Shown: positions 31,383 through 40,477, counted from the first letter of the stretch. The stretch: 64,000 nucleotides of DNA from an uncultured Clostridia bacterium (GCA_934464705.1 CAKSKB010000005.1:58912-122911), one strand, 5' to 3'. Made by a program: numbers and translations. Notes: generated by a model not told the origin, from the sequence alone.

Positions 31383-32861
31383 TTACAGAATAATACAGAT
31401 AAGTCCGCCGCTGCCCTCATTGATGATTTTCTGAAGCGTTTCCTGAAGCTTCGTCCGTGCTTCGTCGGGCATACGGTAAAGCTTGTTGTGCAGGCCCTCG
31501 TTCACAAGCTCGTAAAGCGATTTTCCGAAAAGATTTGAATCCCAGATTTTAACCGGGTCGTTCTCAAACTCCTCAAGAAGGTAATGCACCAGTTCCTCCG
31601 ACTGCTTTTCCGTACCCACAATCGGGCTCACCTCGGTTTCGATGTTAGCTTTAATCATATGTATACTCGGAGCGGAGGCACGGAGTTTTACACCGAATCT
31701 TGAGCCCTGCTTTACTATTTTCGGTTCGTCAAGGCTCAGTTCCTCCGTTGACGGCGAAACGATTCCATAACCGCAGCGCTCGACATCCGCAAGCGCCTGT
31801 GATACTTTATCGTACTTTTTCTTGGTAGCGGTGAGTGATGAAATAAGCTCTGCAAGGCCGTATTCATCTTCAATATCGCTGCCCGCCTGCTCACTCAGAA
31901 CCTTATAGAAAAGCTTATCGTCCATAACCGCTTTTGCACCTATGCTGCCCGTTCCGAGGTCGGAATTATACACATCGACATCCTTGAAATGCTCACAAGC
32001 CTTAAGCGAATCTATTGCGCTGTACACATCGCTGATTTTTGTGGAACTTTCAACCGAACCTGTGATTTCGGAATAAACCTCCGATTTCAGCCAGTGGTCG
32101 CCCGGAAGCGAATCAAGCCAATGCGGAAGATAAAACTTGATTTCGGAAACCGGAAATTCATAAAGCACCGTCTGCATAATTTTATGAATATCGGAAAGCT
32201 CAAGGTCAAGTGCATCAACCGGAATAACAGGAGCGGAATACCGCTCTTTAAGGCTGTCGGCAAGCTCTTTTGTTTCTCCGCTTTCGGGGTGTGTTGAATT
32301 GAGCAAAATCACAAACGGCTTGTTGATTTCGTGAAGTTCTCTTGCAACCCTCGCCTCCGCCTCAACATAATCATCCCTCGGGATATCGCTTATGCTGCCG
32401 TCGGTTGTAACCATGAGCCCGATTGTGGAGTGGTCGCAGATAACCTTTCTTGTGCCGATTTCCGCCGCCTGAATAAAAGGCACATCCTCATCGTACCACG
32501 GCGTGGAAACCATACGGGGCATATCCTCCTCGGTGTGCCCCATCGCCCCGGGGATAACATATCCGACGCAGTCAATCATCTTCGCACGGAAACTCGTGCC
32601 CTTATCGAGCGTGATTTCGACCGCTTCATCGGGGATGAATTTCGGCTCAGTCGTCATGATAGTCCTTCCCGAAGCGCTCTGCGGAAGTTCGTCCCTCGCC
32701 CTCTCTCTCCTGTAGGCATTGTCGATATTCGGCAGAACAAGAAGGTCCATGAACCTCTTTATAAATGTGGATTTACCCGTCCTGACCGGCCCCACCACCC
32801 CTATGTACACATCACCGTTTGTCCGCTCGGAAATCTCATTGTAGATATTATAGTCAACCAT
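31383..32861 (-). CDS. spoIVA: Stage IV sporulation protein A
   Basis: A 492-residue morphogenetic ATPase that forms the basement layer of the spore coat around the forespore. The length equals that of Bacillus subtilis SpoIVA. Walker A is GPVRTGKS (residues 24-31), the TTEPKFIP and TDGSISDIPR segments are conserved, and the C-terminus ends in GGLICIIL. The start is ATG 32861 behind GGAGGA. A sigma-E-like promoter lies 33 bp upstream. It is one of the clearest signs that this organism descends from spore formers. Confidence 0.96.
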   Translation of the reverse strand: MVDYNIYNEISERTNGDVYIGVVGPVRTGKSTFIKRFMDLLVLPNIDNAYRRERARDELPQSASGRTIMTTEPKFIPDEAVEITLDKGTSFRAKMIDCVGYVIPGAMGHTEEDMPRMVSTPWYDEDVPFIQAAEIGTRKVICDHSTIGLMVTTDGSISDIPRDDYVEAEARVARELHEINKPFVILLNSTHPESGETKELADSLKERYSAPVIPVDALDLELSDIHKIMQTVLYEFPVSEIKFYLPHWLDSLPGDHWLKSEVYSEITGSVESSTKISDVYSAIDSLKACEHFKDVDVYNSDLGTGSIGAKAVMDDKLFYKVLSEQAGSDIEDEYGLAELISSLTATKKKYDKVSQALADVERCGYGIVSPSTEELSLDEPKIVKQGSRFGVKLRASAPSIHMIKANIETEVSPIVGTEKQSEELVHYLLEEFENDPVKIWDSNLFGKSLYELVNEGLHNKLYRMPDEARTKLQETLQKIINEGSGGLICIIL

Positions 32862-32893
32862 CGTTCGTCCTCCATACATCTTAATCTTTGTAA

Positions 32894-32922
32894 AATATAT
32901 GAAGGCAAAGAATAAAAAATGA
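32894..32922 (-). promoter_or_regulatory. Candidate sigma-E promoter of spoIVA
   Basis: On the minus strand TCATTTT (32916-32922), 14 bp, CATATATT (32894-32901). The consensus for mother-cell sigma-E is KMATATT-N14-CATACAMT; the boxes match at about six of seven and six of eight positions with the right spacer. No sigma-A promoter is seen. Confidence 0.6.
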
Positions 32923-32930
32923 CTTATAAA

Positions 32931-33839
32931 TTACAGCGCACTCTGAGTGTCGGTCGGGTCGCCGTTTATTGCAAGGTCATATTCGTGCGACCAATCCATT
33001 CCGCGGTACTGCGCCGCACGGTCGTCTTTTTCGATAAACTCCATAAGCAAATCGAGCATTTCCTTCGTCCAGGTATTCTTGTCAATCTGCGCGGTGGTGA
33101 ACTTGTTCAGCGTTATCATCTCAAACCCAAACAAATCCTTCACCTGAGTTTTTGCCGCTCCGCCGACAACCTCCTCAACCAGGTGGCTCGGAATAAACAG
33201 CACTCCGCCGCCCGCACCGAACACCACATCGCCCGGAAGGCACACGGCGTTTCCTATTCTTGCGGCAGTATTGTAGCCCGTCATTATAAAGTCACGAATC
33301 GGCGTGGGGTCGATACCGCGGTAGTAAACCTGTGTGTTTTCCACCTTTTTCATCTGCTCGGTATCGCGAATTCCGCCCCATATAACAGCGCCGCCGTTTT
33401 CGTTCTTTGTCTTATTCTTAAGGGCGGTTGTGAGGTTTCCTCCGAGAAATGTGCCTTTATAAATCTTGTCATACATATCTATTACCGGCACATCGCCCTC
33501 CTTGAGGTTGTCAATCACCCACTGATTGTAAGTGCCCGTTCTGCCCTCCGAGCGCCCGATATTTTTCACAACTTCGTCAAGATCGGGGCGGTAAGGACAG
33601 TAAGTGGCGGTCACTGCTCTTCCAATAAGCTTTCTGCCGTCATCATGAAGCGTATGCAGCCGACCCTCAAACTGGCTTTCATAACCTTTAACAAAAATCG
33701 GCTTCCAGACCTCCTCCAGAGTAAGATTTTTAAGTGCCTTAAGGTATTTATCGTCCACCCTCGGTCTGCCGTCATCAAACCTTTCGCCCTTCCACTGCGG
33801 GGTGAGGGCTATTATTTCATCTCTGTCATTAAAGTGCAT
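32931..33839 (-). CDS. RraA-like family protein (aldolase/decarboxylase type)
   Basis: A 302-residue protein of the RraA/dimethylmenaquinone methyltransferase-like superfamily, whose catabolic members are HMG-type aldolases or oxaloacetate decarboxylases. The active-site segment GGAVIWGGIRDTEQM (Arg-Asp pair) and CLPGDVVFGAGGGVLFIP are visible. It is longer than plain RraA, as in sugar-acid pathway members. It is third in an operon with an SDR and an enolase-superfamily enzyme, so it probably cleaves the final keto acid. Confidence 0.83.
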   Translation of the reverse strand: MHFNDRDEIIALTPQWKGERFDDGRPRVDDKYLKALKNLTLEEVWKPIFVKGYESQFEGRLHTLHDDGRKLIGRAVTATYCPYRPDLDEVVKNIGRSEGRTGTYNQWVIDNLKEGDVPVIDMYDKIYKGTFLGGNLTTALKNKTKNENGGAVIWGGIRDTEQMKKVENTQVYYRGIDPTPIRDFIMTGYNTAARIGNAVCLPGDVVFGAGGGVLFIPSHLVEEVVGGAAKTQVKDLFGFEMITLNKFTTAQIDKNTWTKEMLDLLMEFIEKDDRAAQYRGMDWSHEYDLAINGDPTDTQSAL

Positions 33840-33853
33840 GTTCTCTCTCTCCT

Positions 33854-34582
33854 TTATAAATGCATTCCGCCGTCCACGATTATTTCCGCCCCGGTAATGT
33901 ACCGCCCCTCATCGCTGCAAAGAAGCAGAACCGCCGGCGAAACATCGGACGGCTTTCCTACATACCCTGCCGGAATACTCTCCGTAACCTTTTTGTTAAA
34001 CGCAGCGTCCGAAAGCGCCTTTTCGTTTCTCGGAGTATCAATCGCACCGGGCGCAATATTGTTTACGGTTATTCCAAACGGCGCAAGCTCGGGCGCAAGG
34101 TTTTCGCACAGTTTTTTCTGCGCAGCCTTCGTCACGCCGTAGAGCGACAGCTCGGGGTGATTGTTATACTGATTTACGCTGCCTACCGTAACAATTCTGC
34201 CAATACCCTTTTCCTTCATAAACGGCACATACTGTTTTATCAGGTAATAACTGCTTTTGAGGTTACAGTTCAGCTGATTGTCGTATTCTTCTTCGGTAAA
34301 TTCATCCCATTTTCGCTTGTACTGAACCGAAGCGTTAAGCACAAGAATATCCACACCGCCGGTCTTTTGAATCAATGCCGAACGCCCCTTATTTTGGGTA
34401 ATATCGGCGCAGACCGGCACGCTTCCCGGAATCCGCTCACTTGCCGCCCTGCATTTTTCTTCACTCGATGCGCCGTTCACGAACACCTTTGCGCCCCTTT
34501 CCGCCAAAAGTCGGGCGATTTCAAACCCAATACCCTGCGTAGCGCCGGTTACAAGTGCGGTTTTACCGTTCAAATCAAACAT
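33854..34582 (-). CDS. Short-chain dehydrogenase/reductase
   Basis: A 242-residue classical SDR. The cofactor motif is TGATQGIGFEIA, the NAG-equivalent is LNASVQ, the catalytic residues are Ser in TVGSVNQ and the YGVTKAAQK Tyr-Lys, and PGAIDTPRNEKA follows. The C-terminus ends in GAEIIVDGGMHL. The start is ATG 34582 behind GGAG; it begins 4 bp after the upstream gene ends. It probably oxidises a sugar acid or alcohol intermediate. Confidence 0.88.
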   Translation of the reverse strand: MFDLNGKTALVTGATQGIGFEIARLLAERGAKVFVNGASSEEKCRAASERIPGSVPVCADITQNKGRSALIQKTGGVDILVLNASVQYKRKWDEFTEEEYDNQLNCNLKSSYYLIKQYVPFMKEKGIGRIVTVGSVNQYNNHPELSLYGVTKAAQKKLCENLAPELAPFGITVNNIAPGAIDTPRNEKALSDAAFNKKVTESIPAGYVGKPSDVSPAVLLLCSDEGRYITGAEIIVDGGMHL

Positions 34583-34586
34583 TTTA

Positions 34587-35957
34587 TCAGCTCCATTCCC
34601 TGTCATTTGCCCATTCAAGGTCCCAATTTGAGGTGTCGCCCCATGCCTCGGGATACTTTTCGTGCATATGCTCTTTTATCAGTTCCTCGTTAAGGCAATC
34701 GATGCCAAGACCCGGCTTATCGGGAACATTTACGAAACCGTCCTTAAAGAGCGGATTGTCAATTCCGATTGCAAGGTCGTTCCACCACGGAACATCAACA
34801 GAATGAAATTCAACCGCCAGCACATTCTGTACCGCAGCAGCCGCATGGATTGCCGCCATGCACGCAATCGGGCTTTCCGCCATATGAATTGCCATCGCAA
34901 CTCCGTACTTTTCGCACATATCGCCGAGTTTTTTCATTTCCATCGCTCCGCCGACGGTGAGTATGTCGGGATGCACCACAGACACACCGCCGTTTTCCAT
35001 AAGCGGACGGAAATTTTCTGCAAGATAGATGTCCTCACCCGTACAAATCGGAACATGAACAGCGTTTGAAATTTTCTCAAAATGCTTTGTGTAATGCCAC
35101 GGAGCGATATCCTCAATCCATGCAATGTTGTACTTTTCAAGGCGCTTTGCAAACATTATGCAGTCCTCAATGCAGACATGACCGAAATGGTCAATTGCAA
35201 GCGGAACCTCATATCCGATTACATCACGAACCTGACGGACATAATCTTCAAGATAGTCCATACCCTTTCCTGTCATGTGTATTCCCGTTGCATGATGCGG
35301 AATTGTGAAGGTTTCATAGTTTTTGCCGAGCATCATGTCCATATCAACCGAGCCTTTCTGGTGGTTGATTGCCTTCATGGAATATTTTTTAATATCCTCC
35401 AGAAATCCGAGAGGAGCGTTAAGACAGCCCGGCTCGTCAAGCATAAGCTCAATTCCGAGGTCCATTTTTAGGAATGTAAACCCCTGCTCCATGCGTTTTT
35501 TAAGAGCGTGTCCCATGTCGGTGCCGGTATGTTTGCCGTCAACATCGGTGTCGCAGTACATTCTGACCTTATCGCGGAACTTTCCGCCGAGCATCTGCCA
35601 AAGCGGCACACCCCAAGCCTTGCCGGCGAGATCCCAAAGGGCAATTTCTATGCCCGATACACCGCCGCCCTGCCTTGAATGACCGCCGAACTGCTTTATC
35701 CTTCTGAAAAGCTTGTCAACATTGCACGGGTTTTCGCCCACCAGCCTTGATTTGAGCATGAGTGCGTAGGTTGCGCTTGAGGCGTCCCTCACCTCACCGT
35801 AGCCGACAATCCCCTGGTTTGTGTACACCTTTATAAGCGGACAGTGCTTCGGTGCACCGTTGATGTTCGCAACTCTTATATCCGTTATTTTAAGTTCTGA
35901 CGGAGAGGAACAAACATTAACATTTTCCGAAATCATGTTTTTAATACTGTTGTCCAT
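34587..35957 (-). CDS. Mandelate racemase/enolase-superfamily sugar-acid dehydratase
   Basis: A 456-residue enzyme of the enolase superfamily, with an N-terminal capping domain (about 15-150) and a TIM barrel. Metal ligands appear as Asp in LAIDHFGH, Glu in IAWIEDIAPW and Glu in TGEDIYL, and the barrel base includes His in AIHMAES. It should abstract the proton next to a carboxylate and dehydrate an acid sugar. RBS AAGGAGG. It is first in the operon, divergent from an AraC regulator. Confidence 0.87.
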   Translation of the reverse strand: MDNSIKNMISENVNVCSSPSELKITDIRVANINGAPKHCPLIKVYTNQGIVGYGEVRDASSATYALMLKSRLVGENPCNVDKLFRRIKQFGGHSRQGGGVSGIEIALWDLAGKAWGVPLWQMLGGKFRDKVRMYCDTDVDGKHTGTDMGHALKKRMEQGFTFLKMDLGIELMLDEPGCLNAPLGFLEDIKKYSMKAINHQKGSVDMDMMLGKNYETFTIPHHATGIHMTGKGMDYLEDYVRQVRDVIGYEVPLAIDHFGHVCIEDCIMFAKRLEKYNIAWIEDIAPWHYTKHFEKISNAVHVPICTGEDIYLAENFRPLMENGGVSVVHPDILTVGGAMEMKKLGDMCEKYGVAMAIHMAESPIACMAAIHAAAAVQNVLAVEFHSVDVPWWNDLAIGIDNPLFKDGFVNVPDKPGLGIDCLNEELIKEHMHEKYPEAWGDTSNWDLEWANDREWS

Positions 35958-36071
35958 GACAAGTCCTCCTTGACTTTTCCGTTGTTTTCATATATAATAT
36001 ATCATAAGAAATGCGAAAAATCATTCACTATATTATTTTATATGTCCACTATTTTATGATAAGGAATAATT

Positions 36072-36923
36072 ATGAGATACGGAGAAGAAAGACTTAACGA
36101 TAAAAGCGGAAAAATTCTTTTGAAAGCGTTTTACTCATCGGTGCCGGAAGGAAAACGCGAGTATCGGGAGCACCACCACGCCGAATGTGAGCTTTCGACA
36201 ATAATATCGGGAAGCGGCGTATATACCGCCGGTGAAAAAGAATACACATTCCGAAGCGGAGATGTGTTTTTGTTCGGAGGAGATGAGGTTCATTGCCTGA
36301 CAGATATTTCGGACAATTTTCTGCTTCTCAATATTCAGTTTAATCCCCGTCTTTTGTGGACCGACAGCGACGCATTTTCGGCGCTCAGGATATTCTTTTC
36401 GAGAAACGAAAGATTTGAAAACAGAATTGAAAGAAACGAATACACAAAGGAAATACATGAAAAAATAATACTTTTGAGAGAAGAACTGGCGCAAAAACAC
36501 GACGGTTTTGCAATGATGGCAAAATATTTGCTGTATTCCGCCCTGATTACACTCACAAGAGAGTACGATTACATCGACCGCAGCGAGGATTTCACATATC
36601 TGAAAAACAATGTAAAACCCATGCGTGCGGCGCTTGATTTCATTGACGAAAATCTCGAGATGCCGCTTTCGCTCAAAAGCATCGCGGCAAAGGCTTCGAT
36701 GTCGCCGACCTACTTTTCTGCGGTTTTTAAAAAAATGAACTCGGTTTCGGTATGGGAATACATCAAAATTAAAAGAGTCGAAAAGGCGGTCGGTCTTTTG
36801 AAAACAACCGACCTTACAAAACTTGACATCGCAGAGAGATGCGGATTTTCAAGCTCATCCAATTTCTATAAAGCATTTAAAAATGTAACCGGCAAAACAC
36901 CGTCGGAGATTGAAAGAGTGTAG
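36072..36923 (+). CDS. AraC family regulator of the sugar-acid cluster
   Basis: A 283-residue regulator with an N-terminal cupin (about 25-95: HHHAECELSTIISGSGVYTAGEKEYTFRSGDVFLFG) and two C-terminal helix-turn-helix units (about 185-283: LKSIAAKASMSPTYFSAVFKK and LDIAERCGFSSSSNFYKAFK). It is divergent from the dehydratase operon across about 110 bp, so it is its likely inducer-responsive activator. Confidence 0.88.
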   Translation: MRYGEERLNDKSGKILLKAFYSSVPEGKREYREHHHAECELSTIISGSGVYTAGEKEYTFRSGDVFLFGGDEVHCLTDISDNFLLLNIQFNPRLLWTDSDAFSALRIFFSRNERFENRIERNEYTKEIHEKIILLREELAQKHDGFAMMAKYLLYSALITLTREYDYIDRSEDFTYLKNNVKPMRAALDFIDENLEMPLSLKSIAAKASMSPTYFSAVFKKMNSVSVWEYIKIKRVEKAVGLLKTTDLTKLDIAERCGFSSSSNFYKAFKNVTGKTPSEIERV

Positions 36924-36935
36924 ACAGGATAATCC

Positions 36936-37499
36936 TTAAATATACCTTCGCACAGAGGCCTTATATTTCATATAATCACTGCCGAAGGCTTCCGCAAGAT
37001 ATTTTTCCTCCTGCAGAATCTGAAGGTGAAGCATAACAACCGCAAATACGGTAAAAACAGCAGTAAAAATGTTTGCATACATCAAAAACACACCGAAATA
37101 CATGAGGTCAAAGCCTAAAAACGCAGGATTTCGGCTGAATCTGTATATTCCGCCCGTCACGATTTTTGTTTCCGCCTTTTCAGGTATACCCGCGCGCCAG
37201 TTATTCTTCATGCAAATTACTGCGGCAAGGAAAACAAAATCACCCGAAAGCCCGATAACAAATCCGATAATTCTTATAAAACCGGGCATAAAATTAAGCT
37301 CAAAAACAATTGATAAAAGCTGAAATACCACAACCAAGACCGTTGCCGCAGACATAAAACATTCCACCGCATGCAATTTTCTTTCCTTTCGGCTGCCGAT
37401 TTGGTTTGTTTTTATTCCGTGCCTTTTCTGAACAGCCGATTTAACAAAATATATTCCGTAAAAAAACGCAAGCACGATTACCGCAGATATTTTGTACAT
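36936..37499 (-). CDS. Isoprenylcysteine/phospholipid methyltransferase-like membrane protein
   Basis: A 187-residue membrane protein with four or five hydrophobic segments. The C-terminal core GIYRFSRNPAFLGFDLMYFGVFLM and LQILQEEKYLAEAFGSDYMKYKASVRRYI is the ICMT/PEMT signature with the RNP..G and E..YL..FG..Y..Y pattern. It probably methylates a lipid or membrane-bound substrate with SAM. Confidence 0.85.
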   Translation of the reverse strand: MYKISAVIVLAFFYGIYFVKSAVQKRHGIKTNQIGSRKERKLHAVECFMSAATVLVVVFQLLSIVFELNFMPGFIRIIGFVIGLSGDFVFLAAVICMKNNWRAGIPEKAETKIVTGGIYRFSRNPAFLGFDLMYFGVFLMYANIFTAVFTVFAVVMLHLQILQEEKYLAEAFGSDYMKYKASVRRYI

Positions 37500-37631
37500 A
37501 ATGTCACCCTATTTAACTATTGCAAAGCATCTCTGACTGCTCTCTGATATTCTATTATATATTATCATAGCATATTTTTCTTTTAATTGCAAGAAAAACA
37601 AGCCCAAATGGCTGATTTTTACTAAAATGTA

Positions 37632-37660
37632 TTGCAATTCTCAGCAAAGCGTGATATAAT
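37632..37660 (+). promoter_or_regulatory. Promoter of the candidate non-coding RNA
   Basis: TTGCAA (37632-37637) and TATAAT (37655-37660) with a 17-bp spacer and a TGA extended -10. The predicted start, about 37667, is the first base of the RNA's closing stem. Confidence 0.75.
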
Positions 37661-37666
37661 ATAATT

Positions 37667-37876
37667 ACCACACGATTAATTCAACAATTAAAAAGGATAA
37701 CTCTCTGTTTTTATGAGGGTTTTATATCCATTTATATTCATCAGGTTGGCATTGAAAAAAATGCAAATTCTGCTTGGTGAGTATAGGAGAGTAAATCCTT
37801 ATTTGTTGAGAATTGTGTGGTAACAATAGGAGTTTGCATTTTTTGTGCGTTCTCTTATTGGGAACGCACTTTTTTT
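37667..37876 (+). ncRNA. Candidate rod-shaped non-coding RNA
   Basis: A stretch of about 210 bases without a credible reading frame, framed by a strong promoter and a terminator. Its two ends pair: ACCACAC (37667-37673) with GTGTGGT (37815-37821), AATTCAACAA (37678-37687) with TTGTTG and AATT (37803-37808, 37811-37814), AGGAT with ATCCT, and CTCTC (37701-37705) with GAGAG (37787-37791). The interior holds a large 5' bubble and a TCATCAGG/CTTGGTGA plus GCATT/AATGC tip. The shape recalls 6S RNA, but I cannot match its conserved bubble. Confidence 0.65.
37845..37876 (+). terminator. Terminator of the candidate RNA
   Basis: GTGCGTTC (37845-37852) pairs with GAACGCAC (37862-37869) and is followed by seven T residues. 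Confidence 0.85.
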
Positions 37877-37938
37877 GTATTTAAAACGATAAATACTTAA
37901 AAAGTGCAATAAATACAATTCAATCGGAGGAACAAAGA

Positions 37939-38427
37939 ATGTCAAAAGAAAAATTTTGCCGGAATTGCGGTCAGAAAGTTGATAAGAAAGCGCTTGTATG
38001 TACATCTTGCGGTGTTAAGCTTAAAAAGCCGCTATTCAAAAAATGGTGGTTTTGGGTTATTGTTGCAGTGATTATAACTGCTATAGGAACATCAAATAAT
38101 ACAAAAAATAATACCGACAAAGACATCAATACCACAGTAACTGAGAATAGCGGCACCGAGACTCCAAAAAAGAAAACCGATACTCAAAAAAGAAAAAATT
38201 CTCCTAAAATTTCAAAAGCAGAATTTGAAGCTTTAGAAACCGGAATAACATATGAAGAAGCAGTTTCTATCATCGGCGGCGAAGGCGAATTAATATCTCA
38301 AGCAGATGTTGGAGGATATGATACAAAGATTTATACTTGGGATGGCGAAGGCCATATAGGTTCAAATGCCAATGCTACATTTCAGAATAATGCCCTAATA
38401 TCCAAAGCTCAGCTTGGATTGGAATAG
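37939..38427 (+). CDS. Zinc-ribbon membrane protein with SmpA/DUF3862-like tail
   Basis: A 162-residue protein. An N-terminal double-CxxC zinc ribbon (FCRNCGQKVDKKALVCTSCG, residues about 5-24) is followed by one membrane helix (about 35-52), a Thr/Asn/Lys-rich linker and a C-terminal domain (about 95-162, ETGITYEEAVSIIGGEGELISQADVGGYDTKIYTW) that resembles the SmpA/OmlA-like DUF3862 fold. The partner is unknown. RBS CGGAGG. It follows the candidate RNA directly but after its terminator. Confidence 0.8.
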   Translation: MSKEKFCRNCGQKVDKKALVCTSCGVKLKKPLFKKWWFWVIVAVIITAIGTSNNTKNNTDKDINTTVTENSGTETPKKKTDTQKRKNSPKISKAEFEALETGITYEEAVSIIGGEGELISQADVGGYDTKIYTWDGEGHIGSNANATFQNNALISKAQLGLE

Positions 38428-38460
38428 CTATCCTGAACAATATAGGTGATAGTGTTAAGA

Positions 38461-38501
38461 AAAAAATACGCACATCTTATAAAACGATGTGCGTATTTTT
38501 T
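38461..38501. terminator. Bidirectional terminator
   Basis: A 16-bp stem with A and T runs (38461-38476 with 38486-38501) between the zinc-ribbon gene and argB. Confidence 0.9.
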
Positions 38502-39373
38502 TATTCTATCATTGTTCCGATACCTGTGTTTGTGAATATTTCAAGCAGCAGGCAGTGCGGTATTCTGCCGTCGATAATATGAACATTTTTAACGCCTTTT
38601 TTCATTGCGTCCATGCACCCGAGAATTTTGGGAATCATTCCGCCGGTTATCACGCCGTCATCAATCATGGTATGAATTTCCTCGGAATTTGTAACGAAAA
38701 TTACATTTCCGTCCTTATCCTTAAGCCCCTCGGTATCGGTAAGGGTAATCAGCTTTTCCGCACCTACGGCGCACGCAACGGCACTTGAAACGGTGTCGGC
38801 ATTTATGTTGTAGCTGTGACCCTCCTCACCTACCCCAATCGGCGCAATAACGGGGATAAACTCGTCTTTAATAAGATATTCGATTATGTGCGTGTCAATT
38901 TCGGTAACATCGCCGACATATCCTATATCCGCAATCTCGCCGTCCACCATGGCGGTGTGCTTTTTGCATTTTATCAGTGAACCGTCAATTCCGCAAAGTC
39001 CTATCGCTTTGCTTCCCTTTTGGTTCAAGAGCGACACGATTTCCTTATTGGTTTTCCCGACAAGAACCTGCTGGGCAACCTGCATGGTTTTTTCGTCCGT
39101 CACTCTGAGTCCGCTTTTGAACTCGCTGACTATGTGAAGGTCGGTCAGAGCCTGGCTTATGTCGGGTCCGCCGCCGTGCACCAGAATCGGGTTGATTCCG
39201 ATATACTTAAGGATTGTGAGATCCTCCATAACAGAGTTTTTAAGCTTTTCGCTGACCATTGCGTTTCCGCCGTATTTGATAACGAAAGTCTTGTTTGCAA
39301 ATTTTTGTATGTACGGCAAAGCCTCAACTAAAATGTTGGCTTTGTCGATAAGTGCCATAATTTTATCTTTCAT
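38501..39373 (-). CDS. argB: Acetylglutamate kinase
   Basis: A 290-residue amino acid kinase that phosphorylates N-acetylglutamate, the second step of arginine synthesis. Motifs: FVIKYGGNAM (phosphate-binding Lys), VHGGGPDI (substrate) and the C-terminal GGMIPKI. It has the longer N-terminal helix (ILVEALPYIQKFANKT) seen in arginine-inhibited forms. It follows argC by 15 bp. argJ, argD and argF are not in the window. Confidence 0.96.
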   Translation of the reverse strand: MKDKIMALIDKANILVEALPYIQKFANKTFVIKYGGNAMVSEKLKNSVMEDLTILKYIGINPILVHGGGPDISQALTDLHIVSEFKSGLRVTDEKTMQVAQQVLVGKTNKEIVSLLNQKGSKAIGLCGIDGSLIKCKKHTAMVDGEIADIGYVGDVTEIDTHIIEYLIKDEFIPVIAPIGVGEEGHSYNINADTVSSAVACAVGAEKLITLTDTEGLKDKDGNVIFVTNSEEIHTMIDDGVITGGMIPKILGCMDAMKKGVKNVHIIDGRIPHCLLLEIFTNTGIGTMIE

Positions 39374-39388
39374 AAGTGCCTTTCCCCC

Positions 39389-40429
39389 TTACAGGTAAAA
39401 ACCCGGATTTGAAATTCCCGCGGTTTCGTCAAGCCCGAACATAATATTCATGTTCTGCACAGCCTGTCCGGCAGCGCCTCTGAAAAGATTATCAATACAG
39501 CTTACAACAACCGCACGGTTTGTACGGCTGTCAACCACGCAGCCGATATCCACAAAATTAGAGCCGGCAACATGATTGGTTTCAGGGAGGCTGCCTTCAT
39601 CATAGATTCTTATAAAATGCTCTCCCTTATAAAATTCCCTGTACATATCAACAAGCTCCGCCGCAGAAATATTTTTGGTCAGATTGGCGTAAATCGTCGC
39701 CAAAATCCCCCTTTTCATCGGAATAAGGTGGGGTGTGAAACTTATAACCATATCTTCCCCGGCAAGAATCGAAAGCTCCTGCTCGATTTCGGAGGTATGG
39801 CGATGCTTTGCAACACTGTAAGCCTTCATGTTCTCTGTACATTCGCAGAATGAATAGTCAAGCTTTTCCTTTCTGCCCGCACCCGAAACACCGGATTTTG
39901 CGTCCACAATAACCGAATTTACATCTATAATATGATTTGCCGCCATCGGCGCACAGCCGAGAATCGAAGCCGTTGTATAGCAGCCCGGATTGCCGATAAC
40001 GCTTGCCGACTTGATTTTATCACGGTAAAGCTCACAAAGCCCGTAAACCGCCTCGTTAAGAAGAGGCTTATCGCAATGCTCAATACCGTACCATTCCTTG
40101 TAAACATCTGCGTCATTATATCTGAAGTCGGCACTCAAATCAATAACCTTAACCCCCATATGTGCAAGCTTCGATACAAGATTTGCCGACGCACCGTGCG
40201 GAAGCGCCGTAAATACAACATCACATTCCGCCGCAAGCTTTTCGGGGTTGACCTCTTCGCAGATGTTGTCAACAACAGCCCTGAGCGTCGGATAAAGCTC
40301 CGAAATAGCCTTTCCGGCAAAACTTTTTGACACAACCGATTTTATCTTAACGCTCGGATGACAGGAAAGTATTCTCACAAGCTCCTCGCCCGCATAGCCT
40401 GTCGCTCCGACGATACCTGCTTTTATCAT
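39389..40429 (-). CDS. argC: N-acetyl-gamma-glutamyl-phosphate reductase
   Basis: A 346-residue NADPH-dependent reductase of arginine synthesis. GATGYAG at residues 8-14 binds the cofactor, and GNPGCYTT holds the catalytic Cys. The start is ATG 40429 behind GAGG; the in-frame ATG further upstream lies next to the -10 box. The promoter overlaps a likely ArgR site. Confidence 0.96.
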   Translation of the reverse strand: MIKAGIVGATGYAGEELVRILSCHPSVKIKSVVSKSFAGKAISELYPTLRAVVDNICEEVNPEKLAAECDVVFTALPHGASANLVSKLAHMGVKVIDLSADFRYNDADVYKEWYGIEHCDKPLLNEAVYGLCELYRDKIKSASVIGNPGCYTTASILGCAPMAANHIIDVNSVIVDAKSGVSGAGRKEKLDYSFCECTENMKAYSVAKHRHTSEIEQELSILAGEDMVISFTPHLIPMKRGILATIYANLTKNISAAELVDMYREFYKGEHFIRIYDEGSLPETNHVAGSNFVDIGCVVDSRTNRAVVVSCIDNLFRGAAGQAVQNMNIMFGLDETAGISNPGFYL

Positions 40430-40448
40430 CAGTACCACCTCATTTATC

Positions 40449-40477
40449 ATTATACATTAATTTGCATAAAAATTCAA
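40449..40477 (-). promoter_or_regulatory. Promoter of argCB
   Basis: On the minus strand TTGAAT (40472-40477) and TATAAT (40449-40454) are separated by 17 bp. The -35 lies inside the first ARG box. Confidence 0.7.

Noticed and set aside
37667..37876. Firm naming of the candidate RNA as 6S (ssrS)
   Set aside because: The shape is suggestive, but the conserved central-bubble sequence cannot be matched by eye, so it is left unnamed.
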